A DNA stretch of 64,000 nt from Orychophragmus violaceus (Eukaryota; Streptophyta; Magnoliopsida; Brassicales; Brassicaceae), in contig CM058239.1 of assembly GCA_030180135.1 (NCBI GenBank), positions 67,649,823 through 67,713,822 of the forward strand, read 5' to 3'. Positions within the stretch are counted from its first letter, which is position 1. Every line of letters begins with the position of its first letter. Positions 49,750-61,389 of the stretch are shown in pieces. Both the position numbers and the translations under genes were made by a program. The notes beneath the pieces were generated by a model. It worked only from the letters and a program-made list of their open reading frames with translations. It was not told where the DNA came from and did not search any database.

Positions 49750-49820
49750 ATCTCCCACTTGTACTGGAATCCTACACAGGACATTCCCAACAATCTCCCG
49801 ATTGTACTGGAATCCTACAT
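49737..49820 (-). repeat. 42-bp tandem duplication across the LTR/polypurine junction of D
   Basis: Two near-identical copies (ggacattcccaacaatctcc plus the following polypurine segment) lie head to tail. They differ by act/gat and carry two LTR termini and two purine tracts. Confidence 0.85.
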
Positions 49821-50639
49821 TCCCTAGTCCTTTTGTCTCAATATCTCGATCTGGCATAAGGCAAGATGCGTGTCATCCTTATATAGCCAGACCATGTTTA
49901 TCGGACCAGATTTGATACTGACAATTCAAACGACTTGGGCAAGTCCGTTTGGGAATGGCCATTCTCTTACCAGCTATCAAATCTCCGATTGGCCTAGAGA
50001 TATTACCTCCGTTAAACGGCAGGGACAAATCCCATCTTGTTCCATCACTATGAACTACACAATTCATAATACACCCAACCAAGGTCCGTATAGCTCCCAG
50101 TTACAAAACAGCGTTAGACAATGATCAAAGCGCATCACTCCATGTGCAGCCACATGCATGCGAACTCAGGTCTAAGGACTATACTCTATAGTCGTATATG
50201 AGAACCTCTCATGACACAGATATTAATATCTTGTAGAGTTCTCATCAGCGGGCCATGTCCGGTCATATGCTCCCCTACATATACCTATGTGTCGACTTTG
50301 ATGCCGCGCATCTATGACCCCTCGAAACTTGGTCAAAAGTCTCAACACACTCTAGTCTCAAATGGTTGTTGGTGTTCCAATTTCAACAACCTTCGACTAT
50401 GGACACTTTGATTTATGTCATTTCGTTAAATATGGGGTTTCAGGATCAAGTCTACTCATTTACTTCGATGGCCCATATATAATGACATGAATCATTTTGG
50501 AACGATTATTTATATCACAGTTAAAATAATCCAGAAATCATAGATTTCATAAACATAAAATATTATGTTTATATGAACTTTTCAAAACAACTAAGTAAAG
50601 CCCTTTACAAACTCCCACTGAAATTAAGACTACACCTTA

Positions 50640-53130
50640 ATTTCACTCATCCTACAGCTACAGTCCGCGACTCGTGCTTAGGCATAAGGAGTGGCTTCGT
50701 TAATAGATTAGCAACGTTCTCATTCGATGAAACTTGCTTATCTACTTAACACCTCTGTCATTTATCTCACGGAATAGGTTATACCTACCCTCAAGGTGTT
50801 TGGATCTCTGATGTGCAGCTAGTCTCATCTACGCTGGGAATCACATCAAGTTCAGTGATGAACTCTTCTTTCCAAACAACCTCTTTCGCCGCTTCTCAAG
50901 CTGCGAAATGTTCAGCTTAAGTCATGGAGTCAGCAACAGTGCCTTGCACCGCCAGTCAGACACAAGATATAGCCGGACTGTGACCGGGAATTATCTTTGT
51001 CTATTGGAAACTTGCCTTTCAGACTCTATCGACTTGTAGCACCTCACTTTCTCCGTAAATCAAGAATTTATCCTTAGTATTCCTCAAATACTTTAGGATA
51101 TTCTTTACGGCAATCCAGTGATTCTTCGCTGGATTTGACTGGTCTTTACTTGTCTTGCTTAACATTAAAACAACATCAAACAAGTACGTTTCATGGCACA
51201 CATGATAGATCCAATTGCCGACGCATATGGAATCCCATCCATGCATTTAAGCTCAGCAGTTATCGTAGGACACTGTATCTTGCTTAACGTAATGCCATGT
51301 GACATTGGCATAAAACCCTTCTTGGAATGCTGAAAACGTGTAGGACTTTGTCAATTTAAGAATCCTGACTTCGTCCTACCAGCTCTTTTGGATCTCTATC
51401 TTTAGATCCAAAATCCAAGAACTACGTGGCTTTACCCATGTCAATCATAAAACCAACTCCCAAGCCAGTCCTTTACCGACTGCAGTATTGGGACGTTATT
51501 TCCGAGAATCAGTATGTCATCGACATACATTATGAGAAATGCAATATCGCTCCCACTAATCTATTAGTAAACGCACAGTTCCACTTCGTTCCTGTTCAAG
51601 TCAAAACTTTGACTACTTCAACAGAACGATGATTCCAACTCCGATGTGTTTGCTTCCATCCATGAATGGATCAATGCAGCTAACTTACACAAAATGTAAT
51701 TTTTCGGAGTCCGGGCTCACTTTCGCTTCTTTGAATTTCGCAGATTCGTCGCTTTCAATGATCATCAGATCATGCGAACTTTCAATGATCATCAGGTTCA
51801 ACTAATGACGAGAAATCACTCTCGGATTAGTGACTGATTCATTCATATCTGCGAACTTCAGGCTCTACAGGTGTAGATTCTACAGAAATCTGTAAATCCA
51901 TCCGTTGCTCTCCCTCAACAGGTTGAGCAGCCTCCTGTATTTCTCGAATTTCTTCGAGTTATACTTTTACTCCCACTGTTCTTCTTGGAAAGTAACTTCC
52001 CTTCTTAGAAAACAGAATGGACGTAAAAGTAACAAGCCTTGGTTTCCCTAGGACAACCAGCGAAGTAGCACAACTACAAATACTCAGTAAAGACGAATTT
52101 GGATCGATTACAATCCACATTTACGTGGTGTCTTTCAACTGATATTGGTGGAACTATTTCAGCGTAAACTTAGATATTTCTAGAGCGTTATTCTTAAAGA
52201 ATATCATGGAAGATTCGTGCGACTCATCTTTAATCATTTCTAATAAGATCTGATTCTTTCTCACAGAAACACCTCAAGGTTTTCAGGAGAAATGAGCTGT
52301 GAAACGACTTCACACTCATTCAGATGATCACACCATCAATGACTTAAGTATTCTCACTCGTGATCTAATCCAGAGTCTTAATACTTCTGTCATTCAGATT
52401 CTATACTTCATTCTGGAACTCTTTCGACCATGTCAAAGAATTCCGACTTGTGTCTCATCAAATGAACACAGTCACACTCACTGAAGTAATCAGTAGAGAC
52501 AATGAAGTACAGGAAATTTTCTCTGGCATTACTGCTCATCGGACCACATACATGAGTATGTCCAATGTCCAATAAGCCTTTGGGATTTTCTCTAGCTCGG
52601 CTAAGATGGGCCCTTTGTGTTTTGGTCCAGTAAGAAGAATTCAAGTCTCATAAGATATCCATTCAAATGAGCCCAAAAGTCCATAACTATGGGGTTTCTG
52701 AATCCGACTTACTCTATGTGACCAAAACATTTATGCCAAGAAAAATCAGGTTTAATTCATCAGATTTAAACCAATTCGGTATTTATTTTATATTTAGGCA
52801 CTCTTTGGTTTAAGATATAAAACCCATTCCTTGAATAGGGTGCTACAATTAACATTTCATTAAGATCAAAAGAACAAACTAGTCTTTTATCAAAATGAAA
52901 ACATTCAAATTCTTTACAAGAAAATGAAAACAACTCTGCTTAAAGCAAGTACATTGTAGCAATTACTTAATTCAAAACCAAGCCTCAAAGGCATCTACAA
53001 GTGAAAACCCTACGGCTGAGGCAGCATCCCAAGCTCCTTCCAAACACGCAGTTCCACTTGCCCTTCCTTCAACGTTCTACTGTTGCTCAGGCTCTGCATA
53101 TTATAACAAATATCAGTGCCACAACCAGTA
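50640..53130 (-). pseudogene. Degenerate pol of Copia D
   Basis: Integrase remnant at 52644-52408 (HTHVCGPMSSNARENF), then the shared TAG at 52403-52401. RT remnants lie near 51510 (YVDDILIL on the minus strand). RNase H remnants with a TAA at 50919-50917 and a small deletion in the same place as in B. Confidence 0.85.
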
Positions 53131-53138
53131 TCCAATAC

Positions 53139-54029
53139 CTATAAGGTATAACTTGAAGTAATAACATGAATACCTGAGGAAGTAGTTTCATACATCAACT
53201 TCAACTCCTCATAATCTTCCATGAATTTAATGCAATCTCTCTTCCAATGCCCAGTCTCTTTACAGTAGCAGCACTTACCAACGTAAGAGGTATCTGACTC
53301 GGGCTCAGAAGATACACGCTTGCCATGATTCAAAATCTGGACAACTTTGTCTTCACCCTTGTCATCTTTAGGTTTAGTAAACCTACCCTTCTCCTTCATG
53401 AGATTGTACAGGGTGCTCTTCACGTTTGGCTCAACTGTTTTGAGCATGTCATGCAGTTCAGTCAACGTCTTCGTTAAGCCTTTCTTGATATAGTCCCTTA
53501 CGAACTCATCATAGCTTGACTGCAGTGACTGCAGAATGATCTCAGTTGCCAATTCCTGGCTAACTGGATAATCCAGTTTCCTCAGGTTATCAATGTAACC
53601 CATCATTTTACTGATATGAAGACTTACTGGATGATCCATCGGTAGCTTGCAGCTAGTGAGAGATTTAACCAACTGGTATCTCTCCACTCTTATCTGCTCC
53701 GGAAATTTCAATTTCAGGCTGCTGATCATCTCTATTGGCGACTCCATGTTCTCATATTGCTTCCGCAAATCTGAGTCCATGGTAGCCAATATCAGACCAC
53801 GCACATTTACCGCATCATTATAATGCTTATTCCAAGCATTATATACTGCATGACTGGCTTTGGATCCGATCCTCTCGGGGAGAGCTTTCTCAAGGACATA
53901 GTCCTTTCTCTCATGCCTGAGAACCAGCCTCAGGTTCCGCGACCAAGTCAAGAAATTTGATCCGTTCAGTTTGTCCATTTCAAGGACATACCGGATCGAG
54001 AAAGTGTTTTGATTGTTTGTGCTTGTCAT
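53139..54029 (-). CDS. Gag of Copia D (296 aa)
   Basis: The Gag starts at ATG 54029 (MTSTNNQNTFSIRYVLEMDK) and is close to that of B along its length. The zinc knuckle CYCKETGHWKRDC is intact near residue 255. A stop after TSSYTL cuts the frame just before the protease active site, which is still readable downstream (VLDTGCGTDIC). The leader upstream (54094-55795) holds no other gene. Confidence 0.85.
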   Translation of the reverse strand: MTSTNNQNTFSIRYVLEMDKLNGSNFLTWSRNLRLVLRHERKDYVLEKALPERIGSKASHAVYNAWNKHYNDAVNVRGLILATMDSDLRKQYENMESPIEMISSLKLKFPEQIRVERYQLVKSLTSCKLPMDHPVSLHISKMMGYIDNLRKLDYPVSQELATEIILQSLQSSYDEFVRDYIKKGLTKTLTELHDMLKTVEPNVKSTLYNLMKEKGRFTKPKDDKGEDKVVQILNHGKRVSSEPESDTSYVGKCCYCKETGHWKRDCIKFMEDYEELKLMYETTSSGIHVITSSYTL

Positions 54030-55179
54030 AGCTGAAATTTAGAGATAAATAGAGTTTTAGTTATTTAGTTCATAAAAGAGCAATCTTAACAACTTATAAG
54101 AAAACTCGCATTGCATTCAAAATTTTTTTGTTTAACCTCATAAGAATGCAATGATTCCGAGACCCATGTTCAGCTAAATCCAAAGTGGGCCACTGGCCGT
54201 CACCCGGAATTAGCTTTACTTGGTAAGCATACACACAGCTAGTTATAACCAATAACTCTCGGTTGTGAATTTGGACCCAAGGCCCAATATCATCAGATGT
54301 CTCAAGGCCCGGGACTCCCGATGGCCCAGTCAAGGAAACCAATCTCTTACAGCCAAATAATCACTAAAATCTGGGACTCCCAATGAAATTAGTGACTATA
54401 TACTACTTTACTTACGCGAAAACAGATACCTCACACTGTAAGCCATATCTGTAATCAAATAAGCGTTAAGTAGCTGACAAGATTGGAAAGACATCCAAGC
54501 TTGATATTGTTTTTGAGGATTTTTAAGTTTTATTTCCAAAAATAGAAGATAACTATTTTGGGAAACTTTCTTATTTTAGAAACTTTCTAAATTTAATAAC
54601 TTACTAAAAATAGAAATTTCTAATTTAATATTTTATTAAATATTTTGGGTTGGGTCACAAATTATAGGCCCAATTCTTGGTCCAAGACCATAGAATTCCA
54701 GTTGGCCCAATAATTTGACATAACCGATCTGGTTTATTAATTCTGGTCTAAGACCAAATTAACTATCAAAACCATCGGTTATTTACTAAACCAGACCAGC
54801 TCTAAATTATTTGGTCCAACCAAATCAAACTTAGACCAGCCTTCGGTTTAGGTTAAAATTCAATTTTGAATTTCAATCCGGTTTAACCAGAAATTAAATA
54901 ATACCATGTATTAAATTATTTCCAGCAAACCGCGATTTGGGTTAACCGCTTGAACCACCAATTAAATTGGATCGGTTCAGTTAAATCCAAAACCGGGAAG
55001 AAACACCTAGTGTTTTAGCCAATTTGATTTAACTTGCGGTTTAAGGCTTTAAACACACAATTAACCGCCAATAAATGGACCAGTTAAATCGGTGTGGTTT
55101 TGGGCAACGAACCGCGAAGCTCGGTTTAACCGATTGACTATTCGCGGGACGTAAAATTTTAATGGGCCAAACGAACGTC

Positions 55180-55620
55180 ATGATCGATCCAAGATCGGAT
55201 CATTGGCCCATTATCACACGGCCCATGATCCAAGATCGGAGCAAAATGGGTCACTCGATCCGTCTCGGCCCATCACGTGATTGATCATGCAACGATCGTT
55301 AACCGATCATGCATCACGCGATCCAAGCTGCGCCTCACGATTGAATAATCGACCTCGGCCAACTGATCACACGATCGATCATCGAGACCAAGCGATCATG
55401 CCGATGGTTTGTGGTACAAGCAACGAAAGCAACAATCAATGATCGGACCATTGATTTGCGATCGGCTCACAAGACCATAACGTATCATGCGATTAGGGTT
55501 TGATTACATTATCGCATCTCATTCGAATATCAACTCACGCGATTGCATCAAATTAGCAACGGCTTATCAATTGCGGCCATATCTCATTCAATTATTAACA
55601 AGATTACAAGCGATCGCATC
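55180..55620 (-). promoter_or_regulatory. CGATCG-rich leader of Copia D
   Basis: About five CGATCG palindromes plus several GATCGATC runs, in the same place relative to primer site and gag as in A and B. Confidence 0.45.
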
Positions 55621-55809
55621 ACATGCTTTCACGGCCAAAGCGATAATCAAAACCTAATTGATTATCAGCTCTTCATACATACCGAGACCAAATCATATGA
55701 TGAGGTTTTAATAACTTTAATCAATATTAATTTTCAATTGATTCAAAAACTATTAAACAACCTATGATCCAATTTTACAAGAAACCTAATGCCTAGGCTC
55801 TGATACCAC

Positions 55810-56479
55810 TGATGGATTATGGTGTCTGTTCAAGGTTTAATTCCCAAATTACAACCTAACACATAATCTTAACAGATCTAGGTTCTTGCAAAACGAATCA
55901 TAAAACCAACCTGATCTTTACCTTTTGCAGCGGAGTGATTGGTGGTAATGACAAGATCAGATTAGAGCTGATGAGAATCGGCTCCTCCTCAAGTATCCAC
56001 ACTCTTACAAGCAAGGGACGGCTGCTAGACCAAAGAGATGGATCATCAGAGAGAGGTTAGAGAGAGAGAGGAAGCTCGCGGCTGCCAGGAGGAAATCGCA
56101 AAAATGTCTGCTCTTCCTTAGGGTTTCTCATCCTTTTTCTCTCCTTAATGGGCCCAAGTCATTAGACTAATGGCTCATTAATCTTTTGGGCCCAAGACAC
56201 AAATCAGGCAAAAGCCTGTATTCTGTCTGGCCCAATTCTCTGATCTAATACAGTAAATGCCATTGCATCTTACCGTATTAATTCCATTTAACTTTCCCGT
56301 TAGCTATGGTGTGTGACCCTTTGGGATCATACAATACTGGTAATAAGTCCTAAACTTATAGATCAAGAGCGGACTCTAGCAAGCCATCATGATCACCCAG
56401 TATTTATGACTTATGTCTGATCTCGACACTTATCATACTTTCTAGAGATAGTACGGTAGATTTCAGGACATTCCCAACA
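55810..56479 (-). repeat. 5' LTR of Copia D
   Basis: 670 bp, paired with 49078-49749, next to the primer site at 55796-55808. Confidence 0.93.
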
Positions 56480-56484
56480 CTAAC

Positions 56485-57022
56485 AAGAGATCTACTCAGA
56501 CATATTAATCGTCACAAAAGACATAGTCGAAATATATATCATATATAAAACCAAAAGAGTAAGAACAAGGGTTCAAAATCAAGTCTCTCTCGAGAACAAG
56601 ACCAGACCCAAATCTCCTAATCTAATAGAATAATCTGTAGAATAAAACTTAGCCTCCACAATGGTTGAAAAACCTAATTAATAGTCTAAAACACGATTTG
56701 GGCCTTTTTGTAAATATGGGAAACTTCTGGGTAAATATTGCAAATCTCCAAAAGATGTATTTTTGACGCGCAGGAATTTCGTCTTTTAGTGGCGTCGGGC
56801 GACACCAACTTAGTGTCGGGCGACACTAAGTGCAGACGCACCCAGTGAACTCTGTGAAATCCATGTATGCTGCTAAATCCCTCCAAAAGCTCCCAGAATC
56901 TCCAGATAAGCTCCAAACGTGCTAAAACCTTTAAAACACCTAAAGGACTCGAAAGACTCTATAAAAGACTCGATTATGTACATATATCATAGCTCAAAAC
57001 ACCTAAAAACCATGATATATCA
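56485..57022 (-). repeat. 5' LTR of the Athila-type element, right part
   Basis: It joins 49077 when D and one TSD copy are removed. The outer end ATATCA at 57022 is followed by the duplication atact. Confidence 0.8.
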
Positions 57023-57030
57023 ATACTCCT

Positions 57031-57350
57031 AAGGACTTGTTGATTGCCACGACTGGATCACAAGCAGAACCATGCGCCATTGTCTATCATGGAGATTTGG
57101 AAGAGGTTTTTAAAGGAGTGAAACCACAACTTTTTCTACCCATACCTGGAGAATCTTTTTATCACAAGGAGAATGAGTTGTTCTAAAAGTACACTGGGAG
57201 TCGACACACTACTGTTATAAAGAATGGAGAGATACTTGGAGTTGGCATAAAAGAGAAACTCTTCAGTCGATTGTTTCCAGACAACCATGTGTGGAAGCCG
57301 GGCTGACTATCTAGTTATGAAGTTCAAAGTGTATGGTTGGACAAGGATTA
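57031..57350 (+). pseudogene. Captured fragment of chloroplast-type RNase J
   Basis: The plus frame reads KDLLIATTGSQAEP, then GDLEEVFKGVKPQLFLPIPG, then RHTTVIKNGEILGV and VWLDKD. This is the beta-CASP/metallo-beta-lactamase RNase J family (plant RNase J has HAYRGELEEV, PIHGE and RHTTVIKNGE). The His of PIHGE is Pro here, stops interrupt the frame near 57184, 57303 and 57350, and about 50 residues before GDLEEV are missing. It lies in E just right of the Athila insertion, in the sense orientation. Confidence 0.75.
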
Positions 57351-58423
57351 ACAAGAGCTGATCAAGGTATACAAATTAAACTTATCTAATGGCAACTGAG
57401 TGTGGAAACCAGGGACTACTCATCGGGAAACACAAGCTAAAAGGGGTGGGATGTTTGTGTTGGCTACAAATGTCTTGTTGATCCGATGGTTAATTTCGCT
57501 CATTGGAAAATGGAATACAAGAGTGAATTTTATCACTGGAAGTATAAGGCACTGTTGCTGCTGCTTAGTGATCAGAGTTCGAAGTTCCACACTATGAGAA
57601 CTCTGGAACATAAGGAGACTCTGATGAAATGACATATCTTGATTGGCTCGATGGAGATGAAATTGCCAGATTTTCAGCTCAGTTGCTAGACGACATAACC
57701 AAATTTGAAGAAGGTATCTGAATACTTCAAGTGAAGCTCTGAGTTTCAAAATATGGGTACAAGAGGAGAAATATTAGCAATGTCAGAAGGTTGATGGCGC
57801 TACACTTGGGAAGAAAAGCCGCATGAATTCTCTTATAACAAATAAGGTTGTGTTCAGCAGGATCAATCTCGAGCGACAGTGGAACAAGGTGGTTAAAGGG
57901 AACTTTGGTGCGATAGTGGTGATCATAATTAAGGGAAATTACAAGTCTCAACTAGTGACAATGTTGTTAAAAGAGTAACATCGTCACCTACGGAGACGTC
58001 ACATAATGCTGGATTTTAAAGCTACAGTGGAGTTTATGGTATCACATTTGAGGACACAAAGGTAAAGAATGTTAAAGGAAAGGTTTCAGATCATGACAGT
58101 GGGGTTTTTCAGAGTTAGTGGCTGGATATTCTTTGTCGAGGAACGCGATATGCAATGCTTCTTCTCAACAATATCCCAAAGCACCATGACATCGAGAAAC
58201 CTGAGCTACAAGAGAGTGCAGCCAACAAAATCACATTTGTCAAACTCGCCATTCTTTATTCTATGAACTTGCTGAAGGTAATTTTTGTCCATGGAGAGTG
58301 TCATTCTCCATGATTACAAGAAACATTGGCTATTTGCTGGGAGCAGAATACAAGTATGAATTCGGAAATTAAGTTTTCAACCTCATCAACCTTGCAGACA
58401 AGGTTGTTTTAACAGAGTTGTAT
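57351..58423 (+). other. Remaining interior of E, unidentified coding-like sequence
   Basis: Short frames with coding-like composition (for example near 57640, LDGDEIARFSAQLLDDITKF) are broken by stops. No retroelement domain is visible. It may be further captured sequence. Confidence 0.3.
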
Positions 58424-58676
58424 TGATAAGATAGAATTGGATCTGGTTTGGGCTTACGAGCCCATCATTAATTAACTCTTTTAATTACATTAGCCCATGT
58501 CTAAAGCTAGTATATAGCTTCTTTGTCGTTGTAAACATTATGGAAGAACGATCAATTAACAAAAATCTCCATATTTGTCCCATTTCTTCTAAGTCACCTC
58601 TTCTCTCTTCTACTTATGCCCCTTCCTCTGATCCTTTCCCCCCATTTCTGGTTACATATTAGCTTTATGCTTATCA
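58424..58676 (+). repeat. 3' LTR of element E
   Basis: 253 bp, starting TGATAAG and ending GCTTATCA, uninterrupted partner of the split left LTR (42230-44212). Confidence 0.85.
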
Positions 58677-58681
58677 GGTTC

Positions 58682-59114
58682 TTCCCTAATTTTTTCCTCT
58701 CTCCCTTCTCTTCTAACTTTGCTCTTCCTCGCCTCCTCCGATCTGCCTACATGCATGACGGTTTTGCAGAGAGTTTCAAGAGATGATTAATAAGTCTCTT
58801 CTTAAACTTACACAAGCGATTTGTGATGCATTCACATGACACCCATTCCGCGAAGAAAATCGGAATCGTGAGGTAACAACCCAATACCAACCAGACATGA
58901 CACCAGAGATTCAGCCATACACGGGGATGAAGGGTTCAGAGGAATCTGTAAGCTGGTGATGAGTGTGAAGTTGAATGGTCTGGTATTCGGTGGATTTGCA
59001 ATTCCACCTACAGGAACATGGAAAATGGTAATCGATCAGAAGATGGAGACAACTTCAGACGAGTTATGCGAACTCGAGGTTGTGGAGGTCCAATACACTG
59101 CACAATCAAGGTAC
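58682..59114. other. Unassigned sequence right of E
   Basis: No family recognised; a coding-like stretch on the plus strand near 58950-59110 is broken by stops. Confidence 0.3.
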
Positions 59115-59117
59115 ATT

Positions 59118-59353
59118 GGGTCTGATTGGTGACATTAAAATAAAAGCGTTAGAGGCTTACCGCTTTGCTTGTTACCAATCACGAAAACGTTATCAAAGCT
59201 ACAGTAAAAGCGGTTACTCTCAGCTTTTTTGTTACCGCTTTCTCTAACAGCTTTCGCTTACAGCTTTCACTTACAGCTTTGCACTATTCAACCGCTTACC
59301 ACTTCCGCTAACCGCTAATCTTACCGTTCCGCTTTTGTTCACCAATCGGACCC
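59118..59353. mobile_element. 236-bp MITE, probably Harbinger-like
   Basis: The inverted ends are GGGTCTGATTGGTGA and (reverse complement) GGGTCCGATTGGTGA, with ATT on both sides. Internal gcttaccgctt/agcggt motifs are repeated in both orientations. The superfamily is uncertain because the 3-bp flank is ATT rather than TWA. Confidence 0.65.
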
Positions 59354-59356
59354 ATT

Positions 59357-59966
59357 AAAAAATGGTTTGTGAGATGTTATCATAAGGTTAGAAAGAAGGA
59401 TATCGATCTTTCATTTATGCGACGATCCGACTACAGTAAGAGTTTCTAGAGCTAATTAATGTGTTTCGGGTTACCTGGCTTTAGCGACCGTAAATATTTG
59501 AATTGGGAAAGATATTAATTAGGGACACGTGTACTCGTGTCTTTGGTTATGGAAATCAAGCAAAAGCTGACAATGAGGGGGGGATAAGAGAGTTTTTATG
59601 GATCAAGAGTTATATACTAAGGTTGCTACGGTATTGAAACATGAAGACTCAAGCGTTGAAAATTTGGTGGTGTCTGAATACAGGAGATTCATGGTTGATG
59701 GAGCTTACTATAAGTTTAGAAAGAAGAAAAGAATAAGAAGATTTGTGGAAGCTGATCTAAATTTGGGTGAGTATATTAGAGAAGAATAAGAGGATATTGA
59801 GCTTGAAAACTAGTACGATGAATAAACATTACGTTCGAGAAACACAACATGATTTGGCGCTAGCATGTAAGAGCTGTGGAATTTTCCCCACTTCTTCCAC
59901 TACTAGAGAGTAAGTGATAATACAGGCGTAAGGTTTCATATCTTTGAATACCAGTTTCAATCACAT
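59357..59966. other. Unassigned sequence with a 63-codon frame
   Basis: A plus-strand frame at 59598-59789 (MDQELYTKVATVLKHEDSS...) is coding-like and unrecognised; it may be a retroelement or captured-gene remnant. Confidence 0.3.
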
Positions 59967-59974
59967 GATACAAC

Positions 59975-60538
59975 CAATGTTTTTAAACCCGATCCGGATA
60001 ACGAACCGGACTGTCTACCGGATCACCGGGTCACCGGGTCAACCGTGGGTCAACCGCGGGTCAACCCCATGTCCAAAACTAATGAGATATATATATATAT
60101 AGTTTTCTTAATCATACAATACACCATTTTATTAAAAATGTAAAAACCATACTTAAAAATTTTCAATATGATAACGTCTTAATGAAAAATAAAAACATCA
60201 CATTCCAATAAATTTGGAAAAAGAAAATAGAAAAAAAGTTTCTTAACATAGTTATAACTAGTAACGTCTTATTGTTTCAGGTTTTCAATTAATAAATCTA
60301 AAACCCTATATTTTATCATAATAAAATCTTCTCTCTGCTTTAAAAGGTTTTAAAAAAATTCATTATCCGGATTGATCGGTCCGACCGGTCTATCGGGTCG
60401 CCAATAAACCGTGGGTTTTTATGATTTTTTCCGGGTTTTCAACTAAGCGGTTTTTGCACATAACCCGATCCGGAATGTTTACCGGGTCACCGGGTTTACC
60501 GGTTTGACCGCGGGTCCGGATCGGGTTTCAAAACACTG
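59975..60538. mobile_element. hAT-like MITE with perfect 8-bp TSD
   Basis: The inverted ends CAATGTTTTTAAACCCGATC and (reverse complement) CAGTGTTTTGAAACCCGATC are flanked by gatacaac (59967-59974, 60539-60546). Both ends carry clusters of gggtcaac/accgggtc. No coding. Confidence 0.85.
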
Positions 60539-60546
60539 GATACAAC

Positions 60547-61320
60547 TAAAACACTAAACCCTGAGAGGAATAGAACTTTGAGCAGATGAAATCCAGACTC
60601 TCCTTTGGAAACAAGGATGGAATGTAATGAGCATGGAGACTGAGGTGACATATGCAATCCAGAAGAGTGTGGATGAGTTCTGGCTTCCAAAGGATGATCA
60701 AATTATTAAACATGGTCCACTTAACTATCTTTGAAATTGTCAGGCCTATCTTGGGTAAGTTTGCGAGTGAAGAGAAACGCTCCTCTTGTCTATCGTGGAC
60801 TGGTGGTCGTATATGGAAACCATGGGGCTCTGTTTTCGTGGCACTTAATGAGAACATCACATAAGAGCTTCTTGATCCTGACCTTGGTGAATCAGCTATT
60901 GGTGGTGTTGCTTATGAGAATTCTGCTTGGAGATGGATTATTCTCTTAAGTGCATGTGAAATGTCAACATGGAAGAAGATTACTGACAGAATGTTTGATC
61001 TCTTTCACAGAGAACCGTTACAGGATGACTCGTACCTGTCTGCTTTAAAGGCACCAAGGGACAACACTTGACTTGCTTGAGGGAGCTGGAAAATGAGAAT
61101 GAAACTCACATACAGAAAGCGGAACAATTAGAACAAAGGCTTGTGCACTTTAGAACAGAAAATGAAGCTCGTATACAAGGTCATGTATTGTTAAAAGAAA
61201 AGCTCTTGCATTTGAGAAATGAGAATGAAGCTTGCACAAAAAAGACCCATGGTTAGAAGAAAGGCCCTTGAAATTGAGAATTGAGGAAGAAATAAACCAC
61301 CGACGGAATCAACTTGTACT
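60547..61320 (+). pseudogene. Unidentified coding-like region with a coiled-coil segment
   Basis: The plus-strand frame 61068-61256 contains two copies of a Glu/Leu-rich unit (LEQRLVHFRTENEARIQ, LKEKLLHLRNENEACTK), typical of a coiled coil. Frames upstream at 60652-60864 and in adjacent phases look coding but are broken. The parent gene is unknown to me. Confidence 0.4.
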
Positions 61321-61389
61321 TTGGTTGACAAGCTTTACACTGAAGATGCTGGAATCTTCACCTCTGAAATGCTTTACTTGACCAAGTTT

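Larger units (their letters stand above)
49078..56479 (-). mobile_element. Copia LTR retrotransposon D (minus), nested in Athila LTR
   Basis: LTRs at 49078-49749 (672 bp) and 55810-56479 (670 bp) are flanked by ctaac (49073-49077, 56480-56484). The primer site at 55796-55808 (minus TGGTATCAGAGCC) gives the orientation. The LTRs differ at about four positions and one 2-bp indel. The interior is very close to that of B, including dead pol, but the LTR differs (starts TGTTGGGAATGTCC in element sense). Gag is open for 296 codons. Confidence 0.95.
45952..57022 (-). mobile_element. Athila-type Gypsy element, internally deleted, nested in E
   Basis: The ends are TGATAGG at 45952 and ATATCA at 57022, with target duplication atact (45947-45951, 57023-57027). 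The 5' LTR (48436-49077 plus 56485-57022) is split by Copia D. The primer site at about 48412-48430 reads TTAGCGCCGTTTCCGGGG on the minus strand, the Athila-type site. The 3' LTR (45952-46857) lacks the part equivalent to 56752-57022, and gag joins it directly at about 46858, so one deletion removed the end of gag, all of pol, the 3' UTR and the LTR start. It therefore cannot move by itself. Confidence 0.85.
42230..58676 (+). mobile_element. Small-LTR retroelement E carrying host-gene fragments
   Basis: LTRs of about 253 bp (42230-44212 including an insertion; 58424-58676) are bounded by ggttc (42225-42229, 58677-58681). The primer site TGGTATCAGAGCCATGG starts at 44214. Without nested insertions E is about 3.6 kb. 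It has no recognisable protease, integrase or RT. Instead its interior carries an STY-kinase fragment (45600-45840) and an RNase J fragment (57031-57350), plus unidentified coding-like stretches. Capture of cellular transcripts by an LTR element is known from maize Bs1. E must depend on enzymes from elsewhere. Confidence 0.8.
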
